DNA of 7,691 nucleotides from an uncultured Gammaproteobacteria bacterium (GTDB lineage Bacteria > Pseudomonadota > Gammaproteobacteria > Acidiferrobacterales > CAJVXG01), in contig CAJVXG010000073.1 of NCBI GenBank assembly GCA_913009215.1, positions 1 to 7,691 of the forward strand, written 5' to 3'. The translations under genes and the position numbers were made by a program. The notes beneath the pieces were generated by a model. The model had not been told where the DNA came from. It was given only the letters and a program-made list of their open reading frames with translations, and ran no database searches. Shown here piece after piece: positions 1 through 6,071 of this stretch (positions are counted from its first letter, which is position 1; each line of letters starts with the position of its first letter).

Positions 1-548
1 CGGGCGGCATTGTTGATCAGTGCCACTGTTGGATGCGCCAACCTCGACAGGTAATCGATCTCGCCCTTGTGATTCATGCCCATTTCAAGGATGAGAAAAC
101 GGTCCTGCCTGGATAAACGCAACATCGTTAACGGCAAACCAATATGGTTATTCAGGTTACCTTCCGTGGCGCAGACCTGTCCTTGCTCGGACAGAATGGA
201 CTTCAGCATTTCCTTGACCGTGGTCTTGCCATTACTACCAGTAATGGCAATCACCGGAATTTCAAATTGCTGGCGCCAGAAAGAAGCCAGTACACCTAAT
301 GCCCTGGTCGTATCCGGCACCTGAATATAGGGCAGTACCGTATCTACCTTGTGATCCAGCAAGGCGCCCGCGGCACCGACATCAATGGCATTGGCAAGAA
401 AATGATGGCCATCGAAATTGGGGCCCCTGAGGGCGACAAACAAATCGTTAGCCTGTAGCGATCGGGTATCGGTGCTGACTCCCTTGAATATGGCATCGCT
501 TCCAATCAATGGCGCATTCAAGGCTTCTGCGGCAATTGATAAGGACAT
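1..548 (-). CDS. murF: UDP-N-acetylmuramoyl-tripeptide--D-alanyl-D-alanine ligase MurF, N-terminal part (cut by window edge)
   Basis: MurF is the cytoplasmic ATP-dependent ligase that adds D-Ala-D-Ala to UDP-MurNAc-tripeptide, the last soluble step of peptidoglycan precursor synthesis. I translated the open minus-strand frame by hand: 182 residues, about 40% of a normal MurF of roughly 450, and the gene continues past base 1. The N-terminal substrate domain carries STDTRS (25-30) and the loop NFDGHHF (44-50). The Mur-ligase P-loop TGSNGKTT is at 103-110. NLNNHIG (131-137) and EMGMNHKGEI (155-164) are MurF-type motifs of the ATPase domain and separate it from MurE. The ATG (546-548) shares its A with the murE stop codon (TGATG), a 1-nt overlap. 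A GGAGG lies 7 nt upstream, inside murE. Translational coupling to murE is likely. The visible part has no frameshift. Confidence 0.96.
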   Translation of the reverse strand, partial: MSLSIAAEALNAPLIGSDAIFKGVSTDTRSLQANDLFVALRGPNFDGHHFLANAIDVGAAGALLDHKVDTVLPYIQVPDTTRALGVLASFWRQQFEIPVIAITGSNGKTTVKEMLKSILSEQGQVCATEGNLNNHIGLPLTMLRLSRQDRFLILEMGMNHKGEIDYLSRLAHPTVALINNAA

Positions 549-2005
549 CACGCCGCCTCCCCCAGGATCGCTTTTACCGTATCCCGGTCACTGAACGGAA
601 GTTTTTTGTCGCCTATTTGCTGATAGGTTTCATGGCCCTTGCCGGCCACCAACACCACGTCCTGCTCACTGGCCGCTTGCACGGCATATAATATTGCCGC
701 CTTGCGATCATGTTCGATATGGGGTGTGGTCTGCATACCGGAAAGGATATCTTTAACAATTGATTGTGGTGTCTCGGTTCTGGGGTTGTCGTCGGTCAGA
801 ATGACATGGTCGGCCAGCTTCTCCGCAACCGCGCCCATTAATGAGCGTTTGCCCTTATCACGATCACCGCCACAACCAAAGACACACCACAAGACACCGC
901 TGGTATGTTCACGCAAGGCCTGCAGAATATGTTCCAGCGCATCCGGGGAATGGGCATAGTCCACCACTACCAACGGCAGCGCCTGATCGCCGACAAACCG
1001 CTCGGCACGGCCAATCACCGGCTCCATTTCGGAAAAAATCAATTCCACCTCGTCTTTGCTGTGGCCAATATGCAATAACACGGCGGTGATAGCGGCCAGA
1101 TTCATGGCATTAAACCGGCCATAGAGCTGACTGACAAAATGCATCCTGCCTTGCGGGCTCTTGAAATCCAGACGCAAGCCCTCGCGTACGGTCTCGACAT
1201 TGGTGATTTGTATATCGGCCTCGGTAAAACCATAACGGTATGTCTTGATATCCTGGTGTATGCCGTTGAGTAATTGCTGACCAAAGGTATCGTCACTATT
1301 GATGACGGCCGCGTCCAGCCCCGGCAAGGCAAACAGCCTGGATTTGGCCACACCATAGTTTTCCATATTGCCGTGGTAATCCAGATGGTCTCGCGACAGG
1401 TTGGTAAAGACGGCAATATCAAATACCACGCCGCTGGTACGCTCCTGATCCAGGGCGTGCGACGACACTTCTATACAGACATACTCAGCACCCTGGCGAT
1501 GAAAATCGGCCAACAACCGATGCAACAGCACCACGTCCGGTGTCGTATGGCCGCACTCCTCCAGCTCATCGGGAAAACCGTTACCCAAAGTACCGATAAC
1601 AGCGCAACGCCTGGAGTGCTTGTTTAATGCACGTGCCAGTAGTTGCGTACAGGTTGTTTTGCCATTGGTGCCTGTTACACCAATCACGGTCAGTTTGCTG
1701 GACGGTGCGTCGTAAAAACGATCCGCAATCCTGCCAGCCTGCGCACGAAGATCAGTAACGGCAAGCAATGGCACCATGACATTGATATTTGGAGTAGTAG
1801 CGGCATCTTGCAGTACCGCGACGGCGCCACGATTTACCGCATCCGCAATAAAATCGCTGCCATCCTGAACGGTTCCGCTTAAGGCTATAAACAGAAATCC
1901 GTTTTCAATGTTGCGGCTGTCCAGACTGATGCCACGAACATCGACATTTTCCATATCGGTAACATCGGCAATCCCTGTGAGCAATGTTCTTAATTTATAT
2001 GTCAT
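548..2005 (-). CDS. murE: UDP-N-acetylmuramoyl-L-alanyl-D-glutamate--2,6-diaminopimelate ligase MurE
   Basis: MurE is the cytoplasmic ligase that adds the third stem-peptide residue to UDP-MurNAc-L-Ala-D-Glu. The product is 485 residues, close to the E. coli length of 495. The N-terminal UDP-binding domain contains SLDSRNIENGFLFIAL (27-42). The P-loop TGTNGKTT is at 111-118 and HTTPD at 153-157. K221 in GVAKSRLF matches the family's carbamylated lysine. ERF (335-337) and GKGHE (455-459) are typical. DNPR at 406-409 is the motif that marks meso-diaminopimelate rather than lysine specificity, so a Gram-negative DAP-type wall is expected. The ATG at 2003-2005 lies 5 nt after the ftsI stop and has no clear Shine-Dalgarno, so it probably depends on coupled translation from ftsI. 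The 3' end overlaps murF by one base. The gene is intact. Confidence 0.98.
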   Translation of the reverse strand: MTYKLRTLLTGIADVTDMENVDVRGISLDSRNIENGFLFIALSGTVQDGSDFIADAVNRGAVAVLQDAATTPNINVMVPLLAVTDLRAQAGRIADRFYDAPSSKLTVIGVTGTNGKTTCTQLLARALNKHSRRCAVIGTLGNGFPDELEECGHTTPDVVLLHRLLADFHRQGAEYVCIEVSSHALDQERTSGVVFDIAVFTNLSRDHLDYHGNMENYGVAKSRLFALPGLDAAVINSDDTFGQQLLNGIHQDIKTYRYGFTEADIQITNVETVREGLRLDFKSPQGRMHFVSQLYGRFNAMNLAAITAVLLHIGHSKDEVELIFSEMEPVIGRAERFVGDQALPLVVVDYAHSPDALEHILQALREHTSGVLWCVFGCGGDRDKGKRSLMGAVAEKLADHVILTDDNPRTETPQSIVKDILSGMQTTPHIEHDRKAAILYAVQAASEQDVVLVAGKGHETYQQIGDKKLPFSDRDTVKAILGEAA

Positions 2006-2010
2006 GGTTT

Positions 2011-3723
2011 CTAACCCGGGTGTCTCGATGGTTTACTTGCCACGGTGCGCCGCTTCTGTAAATTATCCGGAATCACATTCAGTGCACGTAGCGAACTCGT
2101 CATCACTTTGCTAAAAACCGGGGCCGCTATGACACCACCGTAATATCCACCCTGTGTCGGTTCTTCCACCTTGACCACCATCACCAGGCGCGGTCGGGTG
2201 GCCGGGGCCAGACCGGCAAAAACAGAGATATACCGATTCCCGACATATCTCCCATTGACCAGTTTATGCGTCGTCCCGGTCTTGCCGGCCACACGGTAAT
2301 CAGCGATCCGCGCGGCGCGGCCGGTGCCTTTATCACTCACGGCACGCTCCAGCATGGTGCGCATTGTTGCTGCCGTAGTGACCGACATCACCTGGATCGA
2401 TTGTGTGGTCTTGTCTCTGGGCAATAAACTTAGTGGCAAGGCATTACCATCATTGGCAAAAACCAGGTAGGCGCGTGCCAACTGCACCGCGGTAACGGAA
2501 ATACCATAACCATAAGCTATGGTGGCCTGGTCCAGGCGTGCCCATTGTTCCGGTGCGCGCAACAGGCCATTGGATTCTCCGGGTTGTTGTAACCCGGTTT
2601 TCTCTCCAAAACCGACGGCACGGAACATTTTCCACAATCGTTCACGCTTCATGGATAAGGCCACCTTGGCGGCACCGACATTGCTCGATTTTTCGATAAT
2701 GCGCGCCAGACTCAACCACCCGTAATTGCCATGATCGCGAATGGTCTTGTGACCGATACGCAAGGTCCCGGGTGCCGTATTGATAATCGAACGCGCCGTG
2801 TAGCGACCACTTTCGAGTGCCGCGGCAATGATAAACGGCTTCATGGTAGAGCCCGGTTCAAAGACATCGGTAATGGCACGGTTACGAAACAGGCTGCTGC
2901 GCAAATAGGCACGGTTGTTCGGATTAAAGCCGGGGTAATTCGCCATGGCCAATACCTCACCGGTCTGCACATCCACTACCACCGCTGTCGCCGACAAGGC
3001 CTTGTGTTTCTCTACGGCCTGCTTCAGCGCACGGTATGTCATGTACTGTATGCGTCGATCAATACTGACGACCAGATCCTTGCCGGCCATCGGCAAACTG
3101 ACACTCTCGACTGTCTCGACAATATTACCAAACCGATCCTTGAGTACGCGCTTCTTGCCGGGCAGGGCACGCAGCCAGTCATCGTATGCCAGTTCCAGTC
3201 CTTCCTGACCACGATCATCGATATTGGTAAAACCGACAACATGGCCAGTAATCATGCCCGCTGGATAGTAGCGACGATATTCCCGTTGCTTGTTCACTCC
3301 GGGTATCTTTAATGCCATCACCTTCTTCGCCATGTTCGGACTAACATGGCGCTTGATGTACATAAATTCACGATCCTTGTGTTTACGTGCCTGTCGAAAC
3401 AAGGTCAACATTTTGACATCCAGTATACGCGCCAGCCCGGGCCATTTTTTTTGTGCCTGCAAAAAAGTCTGCGGGTGTGCCCAAATGGAATCTACCGGGG
3501 TACTGATGGCCAGCGGCACACCGTTGCGATCCAGGATCATGCCACGGTTGGCGTGGTCCTGAATAACACGCAAGTGACGCGCATTACCACGCGCCTGCAA
3601 ATACTCGGAATGGACGACATGTAAATAGACGGCGCGACTGGCCAGGGCCAACAATGCAACGGCCATACCGACTATTACGATCCAGACGCGAAACCGGTAC
3701 CGATATTGTTGTTTATGGGCCAT
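2011..3723 (-). CDS. ftsI: Septal peptidoglycan transpeptidase FtsI (PBP3)
   Basis: FtsI is the inner-membrane class B penicillin-binding protein that cross-links septal peptidoglycan as partner of FtsW and the FtsQLB complex. The product is 570 residues (E. coli 588). A basic cytoplasmic tail is followed by one membrane anchor at about 13-33. RGMILDRNGVPLA (60-72) is the usual start of the periplasmic dimerisation/pedestal module. The transpeptidase domain shows all three catalytic motifs: SxxK with nucleophile S292 and K295 (GSTMKP), SSN at 346-348, and KTG at 481-483 (KTGTTHK). The ATG (3721-3723) lies inside the ftsL 3' end, an 11-nt overlap, and has AAGGGA 4 nt upstream. murE begins 5 nt after its TAG stop. 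Nothing is truncated and no key residue is missing. The last 15-20 residues are basic and low-complexity, as in many homologues. Confidence 0.98.
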   Translation of the reverse strand: MAHKQQYRYRFRVWIVIVGMAVALLALASRAVYLHVVHSEYLQARGNARHLRVIQDHANRGMILDRNGVPLAISTPVDSIWAHPQTFLQAQKKWPGLARILDVKMLTLFRQARKHKDREFMYIKRHVSPNMAKKVMALKIPGVNKQREYRRYYPAGMITGHVVGFTNIDDRGQEGLELAYDDWLRALPGKKRVLKDRFGNIVETVESVSLPMAGKDLVVSIDRRIQYMTYRALKQAVEKHKALSATAVVVDVQTGEVLAMANYPGFNPNNRAYLRSSLFRNRAITDVFEPGSTMKPFIIAAALESGRYTARSIINTAPGTLRIGHKTIRDHGNYGWLSLARIIEKSSNVGAAKVALSMKRERLWKMFRAVGFGEKTGLQQPGESNGLLRAPEQWARLDQATIAYGYGISVTAVQLARAYLVFANDGNALPLSLLPRDKTTQSIQVMSVTTAATMRTMLERAVSDKGTGRAARIADYRVAGKTGTTHKLVNGRYVGNRYISVFAGLAPATRPRLVMVVKVEEPTQGGYYGGVIAAPVFSKVMTSSLRALNVIPDNLQKRRTVASKPSRHPG

Positions 3724-4000
3724 GCCGTCCCTTCACTTTCAGCTCCACAACCTTGATCTGCTCTGCCGTAGGCAGGTTCATACTCATGCGCGTTCTTGCC
3801 GTGGACTCAACCCGTCGCTGCTGTGACCAGGCACCCTCTTCCAGCAACAACTTGCCCCATTCGATATTCAGGTTATCACGTGTTTTTTGCAGTGACTGCA
3901 ACTCTACAAACATCATTCGATTCTGGTGGCGCAAACCAACAACCAGCAGGGACACTCCCAGTACGGCCACCATCAACATCATTTTTCCCTTATCCATCAT
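3713..4000 (-). CDS. ftsL: Cell division protein FtsL
   Basis: FtsL is a small bitopic divisome protein that pairs with FtsB through a periplasmic coiled coil and, with FtsQ, helps activate FtsWI. From the chosen start it has 95 residues, similar to short gammaproteobacterial FtsL proteins. A short cytoplasmic tail (MMDKGK) precedes a membrane helix at about 7-23, then a coiled coil and the conserved block LNIEWGKLLLEEGAW (44-58), followed by RVESTAR (63-69) and PTAEQIKVV (77-85). The frame is open up to 4093, but that extension lies wholly within rsmH and puts 31 extra residues before the membrane helix. I therefore prefer tandem ATGs at 3998-4000 or 3995-3997. GGGGG (4003-4007) is a plausible ribosome site and is better spaced for the second ATG. 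Overlap is 8-11 nt with rsmH and 11 nt with ftsI. Confidence 0.93.
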   Translation of the reverse strand: MMDKGKMMLMVAVLGVSLLVVGLRHQNRMMFVELQSLQKTRDNLNIEWGKLLLEEGAWSQQRRVESTARTRMSMNLPTAEQIKVVELKVKGRHGP

Positions 4001-4934
4001 GGCCCCCAAGATATTCAGCGACGCGCAAGGTGGCGCTACGTGCCCTTGGGTTATTTTTAATTTCAGATTCCGTGGGTCGAACCAGTTTACCAATAATCTT
4101 CAGCAGCGGATTGAGCGCATCATCGGTCACGGGCATATCCGGCGGGTATGGGTCACCCTTGGCCCACTTTCTCATACATTGCTTCACCATCCGGTCTTCC
4201 AGCGAATGAAAACTGATAAACAACAACCGGCCACCCTGGCATAATACCGCCAGCACCTGGTCCAGTGCCTGACGCAATTCATCCAGTTCGTTATTGATAA
4301 AAATACGGATTGCCTGAAAGGTGCGAGTAGCCGGGTGTTTGCCGGGCTCATATTTTGGTATCGCCTGCGAAACAATCGCCGCCAGCTTTGCGGTAGTGTC
4401 GATTTCCTGTTCTTCTCTTGTTTGTACGATCCTGCGCGCAATGCGTTTGGCAAAACGTTCTTCACCATAGGTCTTGATGACATTCGCGATTTCTTTTTCA
4501 TCGGCCGATGCCAGCCATTGCGCGGCGCTCTGTCCCGATTGACGATCCATGCGCATGTCCAATGGACCATCGTGCTGAAAGCTGAAACCGCGCTCGGCAG
4601 TATCCAGCTGTGGAGAAGACACACCCAGGTCGAACAGAATGCCATCGACTTTGCCAAGCAAGCCGTACTTGCTGGCAACGCTCGCTATCCCGGAAAACGG
4701 GGATTGTTCAATATGAAAGCGTGGATCAGAGCTCAGTTCTGCCGCGGCACTGATGGCTTGCGGGTCCCGATCCAGTGCCAGCAGTTGTCCATGTGAATCG
4801 AGCCGGGAAAGAATGGCCCTGGCGTGTCCGCCACGGCCGAATGTTGCATCAATATAATTTCCGTTTGTCTTGATATTCAACGCCACCAGCACTTCTTCCA
4901 GTAATACCGCCTTATGCTGTTCATCGCTGCCCAC
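3990..4934 (-). CDS. rsmH: 16S rRNA (cytosine(1402)-N(4))-methyltransferase RsmH (MraW)
   Basis: RsmH transfers a methyl group from S-adenosylmethionine to N4 of C1402 in 16S rRNA, in the P-site region of the decoding centre. The product is 314 residues (E. coli 313). The SAM-binding motif I is DATFGRGGHA (29-38), followed by LDRDPQAI (54-61). FDLGVSSPQLD (101-111), the following GFSFQHDGPLDMRM (116-129), FISFHSLEDR (239-248) and the C-terminal NPRARSATLRVAE (295-307) are RsmH signatures. The start is GTG at 4932-4934. A TAA lies in frame two codons upstream, so no longer version exists. It begins 3 nt after the mraZ stop with no good Shine-Dalgarno, so coupling to mraZ is likely. Its 3' end overlaps ftsL. 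RsmI, which methylates the ribose of the same nucleotide, is encoded just upstream. Confidence 0.98.
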   Translation of the reverse strand: MGSDEQHKAVLLEEVLVALNIKTNGNYIDATFGRGGHARAILSRLDSHGQLLALDRDPQAISAAAELSSDPRFHIEQSPFSGIASVASKYGLLGKVDGILFDLGVSSPQLDTAERGFSFQHDGPLDMRMDRQSGQSAAQWLASADEKEIANVIKTYGEERFAKRIARRIVQTREEQEIDTTAKLAAIVSQAIPKYEPGKHPATRTFQAIRIFINNELDELRQALDQVLAVLCQGGRLLFISFHSLEDRMVKQCMRKWAKGDPYPPDMPVTDDALNPLLKIIGKLVRPTESEIKNNPRARSATLRVAEYLGGHDG

Positions 4935-4937
4935 TGT

Positions 4938-5387
4938 TTATAATGAGAGCGATCCCATTTCGTCCGGCATTTCGCCATCATCCTCTTCCGCCAACCATGC
5001 ATTGCGTCGCTCTGTCCAGCGCGCCTCAGACCACAACTCAAACTTGTTGCCCTGACCAATCAACACCACCGCCTTTTCCAGGTCGGCAAATTCACGCAGT
5101 GGAGGGGGTACCAGGATGCGGCCGCTGCCATCAAGCTCGCACTCGGTGGCATGACCTATTAATAATCGTTGTAATTTGCGTGCCTGTTTATTGAAGCTCG
5201 GCAAACGCACCAGCTTGCGCTCAATCTCTTCCCAATCGCTCAGGGGATACAGCAACAGGCAGTGATCGCGATCGACCGTCAGCACCATCTGGCCATCACA
5301 CTGGCGATCCAGCTGCTCACGATAGCGCGTCGGGACCGCCAGGCGACCCTTGCTGTCGATAGTGAGGTGATTAACGCCTCGGAACAT
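4938..5387 (-). CDS. mraZ: Transcriptional regulator MraZ
   Basis: MraZ is a ring-forming DNA-binding protein of the SpoVT/AbrB-like fold. In E. coli it represses its own dcw operon by binding short TGGGN repeats upstream of mraZ. The product is 149 residues (E. coli 152) and contains the two half-domains typical of the family: DSKGRLAVP at 11-19 with RYRE just after, and DGSGRILVP at 86-94 with LREFADL after it. GQGNKFELW (111-119) is also conserved. The ATG (5385-5387) is the first in frame and gives the family N-terminus MFRGVNHLTID. An AGGG lies about 6 nt upstream. It is the first gene of the operon, with its own promoter and candidate MraZ boxes upstream, so autoregulation is likely. 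The acidic tail (EEDDGEMPDE, 134-143) varies within the family. Confidence 0.97.
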   Translation of the reverse strand: MFRGVNHLTIDSKGRLAVPTRYREQLDRQCDGQMVLTVDRDHCLLLYPLSDWEEIERKLVRLPSFNKQARKLQRLLIGHATECELDGSGRILVPPPLREFADLEKAVVLIGQGNKFELWSEARWTERRNAWLAEEDDGEMPDEMGSLSL

Positions 5388-5410
5388 GATTACCCTGCCA
5401 TTGCATTAAC

Positions 5411-5429
5411 TTATCCACATTTATCCACT
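5411..5429 (+). promoter_or_regulatory. Tandem DnaA-box-like sequences overlapping the MraZ boxes
   Basis: On the plus strand TTATCCACA (5411-5419) is an exact match to the strong DnaA box consensus TTATNCACA. TTATCCACT (5421-5429) has one mismatch at the last base. The two are in the same orientation, 10 bp apart, in the leader of the division operon. They coincide with the two variant MraZ boxes, so the resemblance could come from the MraZ box sequence itself. A DnaA role is inference only. Confidence 0.4.
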
Positions 5430-5437
5430 TTTTCCCA
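5413..5437 (-). promoter_or_regulatory. Three candidate MraZ boxes in the mraZ leader
   Basis: Read on the minus strand there are three direct repeats with an exact 10-bp period: TGGGA (5433-5437), TGGAT (5423-5427) and TGGAT (5413-5417), each separated by 5 nt. This matches the known E. coli layout of TGGGN boxes with 5-nt spacers. The first repeat fits the consensus and the other two have A at the fourth position. The array starts about 2 nt after the predicted transcription start. Binding by the mraZ product there could block promoter clearance. The spacing is seen directly. Binding is inferred from the family. Confidence 0.8.
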
Positions 5438-5446
5438 CTAAGCCAC

Positions 5447-5476
5447 ACTATAGGTACCACTTCCTGCCACTGTCAA
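5447..5476 (-). promoter_or_regulatory. Sigma70-type promoter of the dcw operon (mraZ promoter)
   Basis: On the minus strand a perfect -35 hexamer TTGACA (5471-5476) is separated by 18 bp from TATAGT (5447-5452), a 5/6 match to the -10 consensus. The start would be near 5439, giving an untranslated leader of about 52 nt before the mraZ ATG that includes all three candidate MraZ boxes. It is the best promoter seen in the window and probably drives mraZ through at least murF. Two further TGG motifs 10 bp apart lie in the spacer, at 5455-5459 and 5465-5469. Confidence 0.8.
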
Positions 5477-5555
5477 GCAAAAACAGCGTTTTTCCGCTAT
5501 TTTTCCTTTACAACACAAATGCTTATGAACCAATGACGTAAAAAATAAATATAAA

Positions 5556-5571
5556 GTAAGTAATTACTTAC
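5556..5571. repeat. Perfect 16-bp palindrome, candidate operator
   Basis: GTAAGTAATTACTTAC reads identically on both strands, with its centre between 5563 and 5564 and mismatched bases just outside (A/A at 5555/5572). It lies immediately downstream, in the minus direction, of a TATAAT hexamer at 5574-5579. That is a typical place for a dimeric repressor site. As RNA it would form only an AT-rich stem with no room for a loop, so a DNA-binding role is more plausible than a terminator. No binding protein can be named. Confidence 0.5.
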
Positions 5572-5588
5572 ATATTATAAATTATTGA

Positions 5589-5607
5589 TTTAATTATATT
5601 TAATTAT
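5589..5607. repeat. Helically phased direct repeat TTTAATTAT x2
   Basis: TTTAATTAT occurs at 5589-5597 and again at 5599-5607, exactly 10 bp apart, so both copies face the same side of the helix. It lies within the most AT-rich part of the spacer, 18 bp from the palindrome. Such phasing fits intrinsic curvature or protein binding. Chance is also possible in sequence this AT-rich. Confidence 0.4.
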
Positions 5608-5637
5608 TCTGTGAAATAGCGTATTTGGAAGGAAAGA

Positions 5638-6036
5638 AATAGGAGGCGGCCGATAAGCCGGGTTCTGTCTGGGACAATCATTCATCTGGGATTTGCGTCA
5701 CCGCAAACCTCAAGCGGCCTACCCGGGGACAGTGCGGACCGCACCATAGCCCCTCTATTTGGCCTTGCTCCGGGTGGGGTTTACCATGCCGAGACTGTTA
5801 CCAGGCTCGCGGTGCGCTCTTACCGCACCATTTCACCCTTACCCCTTTCGGGGCGGTATATTTTCTGTGGCACTTTCCGTAGGCTCACGCCTCCCAGGCG
5901 TTACCTGGCACCCTGTCCTGTGGAGCCCGGACTTTCCTCCACCCTGCCCTGATCCAAGAAATGCACCAAATCTGTGCGTTACTGCTGGCATCCCTTGGAT
6001 CAGAACAGGGCAGCGATTGTCTGGCCGCCTCCTATT
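5638..6036 (-). ncRNA. rnpB: RNase P RNA, bacterial type A
   Basis: This is the catalytic RNA of ribonuclease P, which with the RnpA protein removes 5' leaders from tRNA precursors. Conserved blocks, read on the minus strand, are GGAGGAAAGTCCGGGCTCC (5922-5940, P4 region), AGTGCCACAGAAAATA (5859-5874), GAGCAAGGCCAAATAG (5755-5770) and ACAGAACCCGGCTTATCGG (5650-5668). These match E. coli and Pseudomonas M1 RNA closely. The ends are set by the P1 helix: 5638-5651 pairs with 6023-6036, 14 bp, so the mature ends could be a few bases inside. Length is about 395 nt (E. coli 377). P12 is reduced to four G-C pairs closed by GAAA (5842-5853), while P3 is enlarged (5942-6010). It lies between rsmI and mraZ on the same strand. 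No clear intrinsic terminator follows. Confidence 0.98.
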
Positions 6037-6043
6037 GCTATAG

Positions 6044-6049
6044 ATTATA
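6044..6049 (-). promoter_or_regulatory. rnpB: -10 box of the rnpB promoter
   Basis: A perfect TATAAT lies on the minus strand between the rsmI stop and rnpB. With 7-nt spacing the start falls at A6036, exactly where the extended P1 pairing begins. I found no recognisable -35: the 15-18 bp positions give GCCAAG, CGCCAA, GCGCCA and AGCGCC. The hexamer is GC-poor but is followed by CTATAGC and not by a GC-rich discriminator. Some rnpB transcription could also come from rsmI read-through. Confidence 0.6.
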
Positions 6050-6071
6050 ACTAAAAAACAGTGGCTTGGCG

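Larger units (their letters stand above)
5477..5637. other. AT-rich intergenic spacer between rnpB and the mraZ promoter
   Basis: This stretch of about 160 bp holds no credible ORF on either strand. Its core, 5541-5610, has only 6 G or C in 70 bases, against roughly half in the flanking genes. It contains the palindrome and direct repeat listed separately and a TATAAT hexamer on the minus strand (5574-5579) without a good -35. Possible roles, all inferred, are an upstream promoter region for the dcw operon, a binding site for an AT-preferring nucleoid protein, or the 3' trailer of rnpB. No strong terminator is visible. Confidence 0.6.

Noticed and set aside
2731..3312. Plus-strand ORF of 193 codons inside ftsI
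   Set aside because: It is fully antisense to the FtsI coding sequence, which has all catalytic motifs. No recognisable domain or ribosome site is seen, so it is a shadow ORF.
3654..4244. Plus-strand ORF of 196 codons across ftsI, ftsL and rsmH
   Set aside because: It is antisense to three well-supported genes and has no coherent domain or start signal.
4184..4678. Minus-strand ORF of 164 codons within rsmH in another frame
   Set aside because: It is an alternate frame of a complete and well-conserved rsmH and resembles no protein family I know.
5481..5500. Possible weak terminator upstream of the mraZ promoter (AGCG/CGCT stem followed by GTTTTTG on the minus strand)
   Set aside because: The stem is only 4 bp with a six-base loop, and the T-run is short. 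It could trim read-through from rnpB but is too weak to call.
5556..5571. The AT-rich palindrome as an rnpB terminator
   Set aside because: The palindrome has no loop bases and very few G-C pairs, and lies about 65 nt past the mature 3' end. An operator is a better guess.
5759..6043. Plus-strand ORF of 94 codons antisense to rnpB
   Set aside because: It lies wholly on the complement of the conserved RNase P RNA. Its sequence is explained by the RNA's conserved blocks, it has no Shine-Dalgarno, and it is a known type of false gene call.
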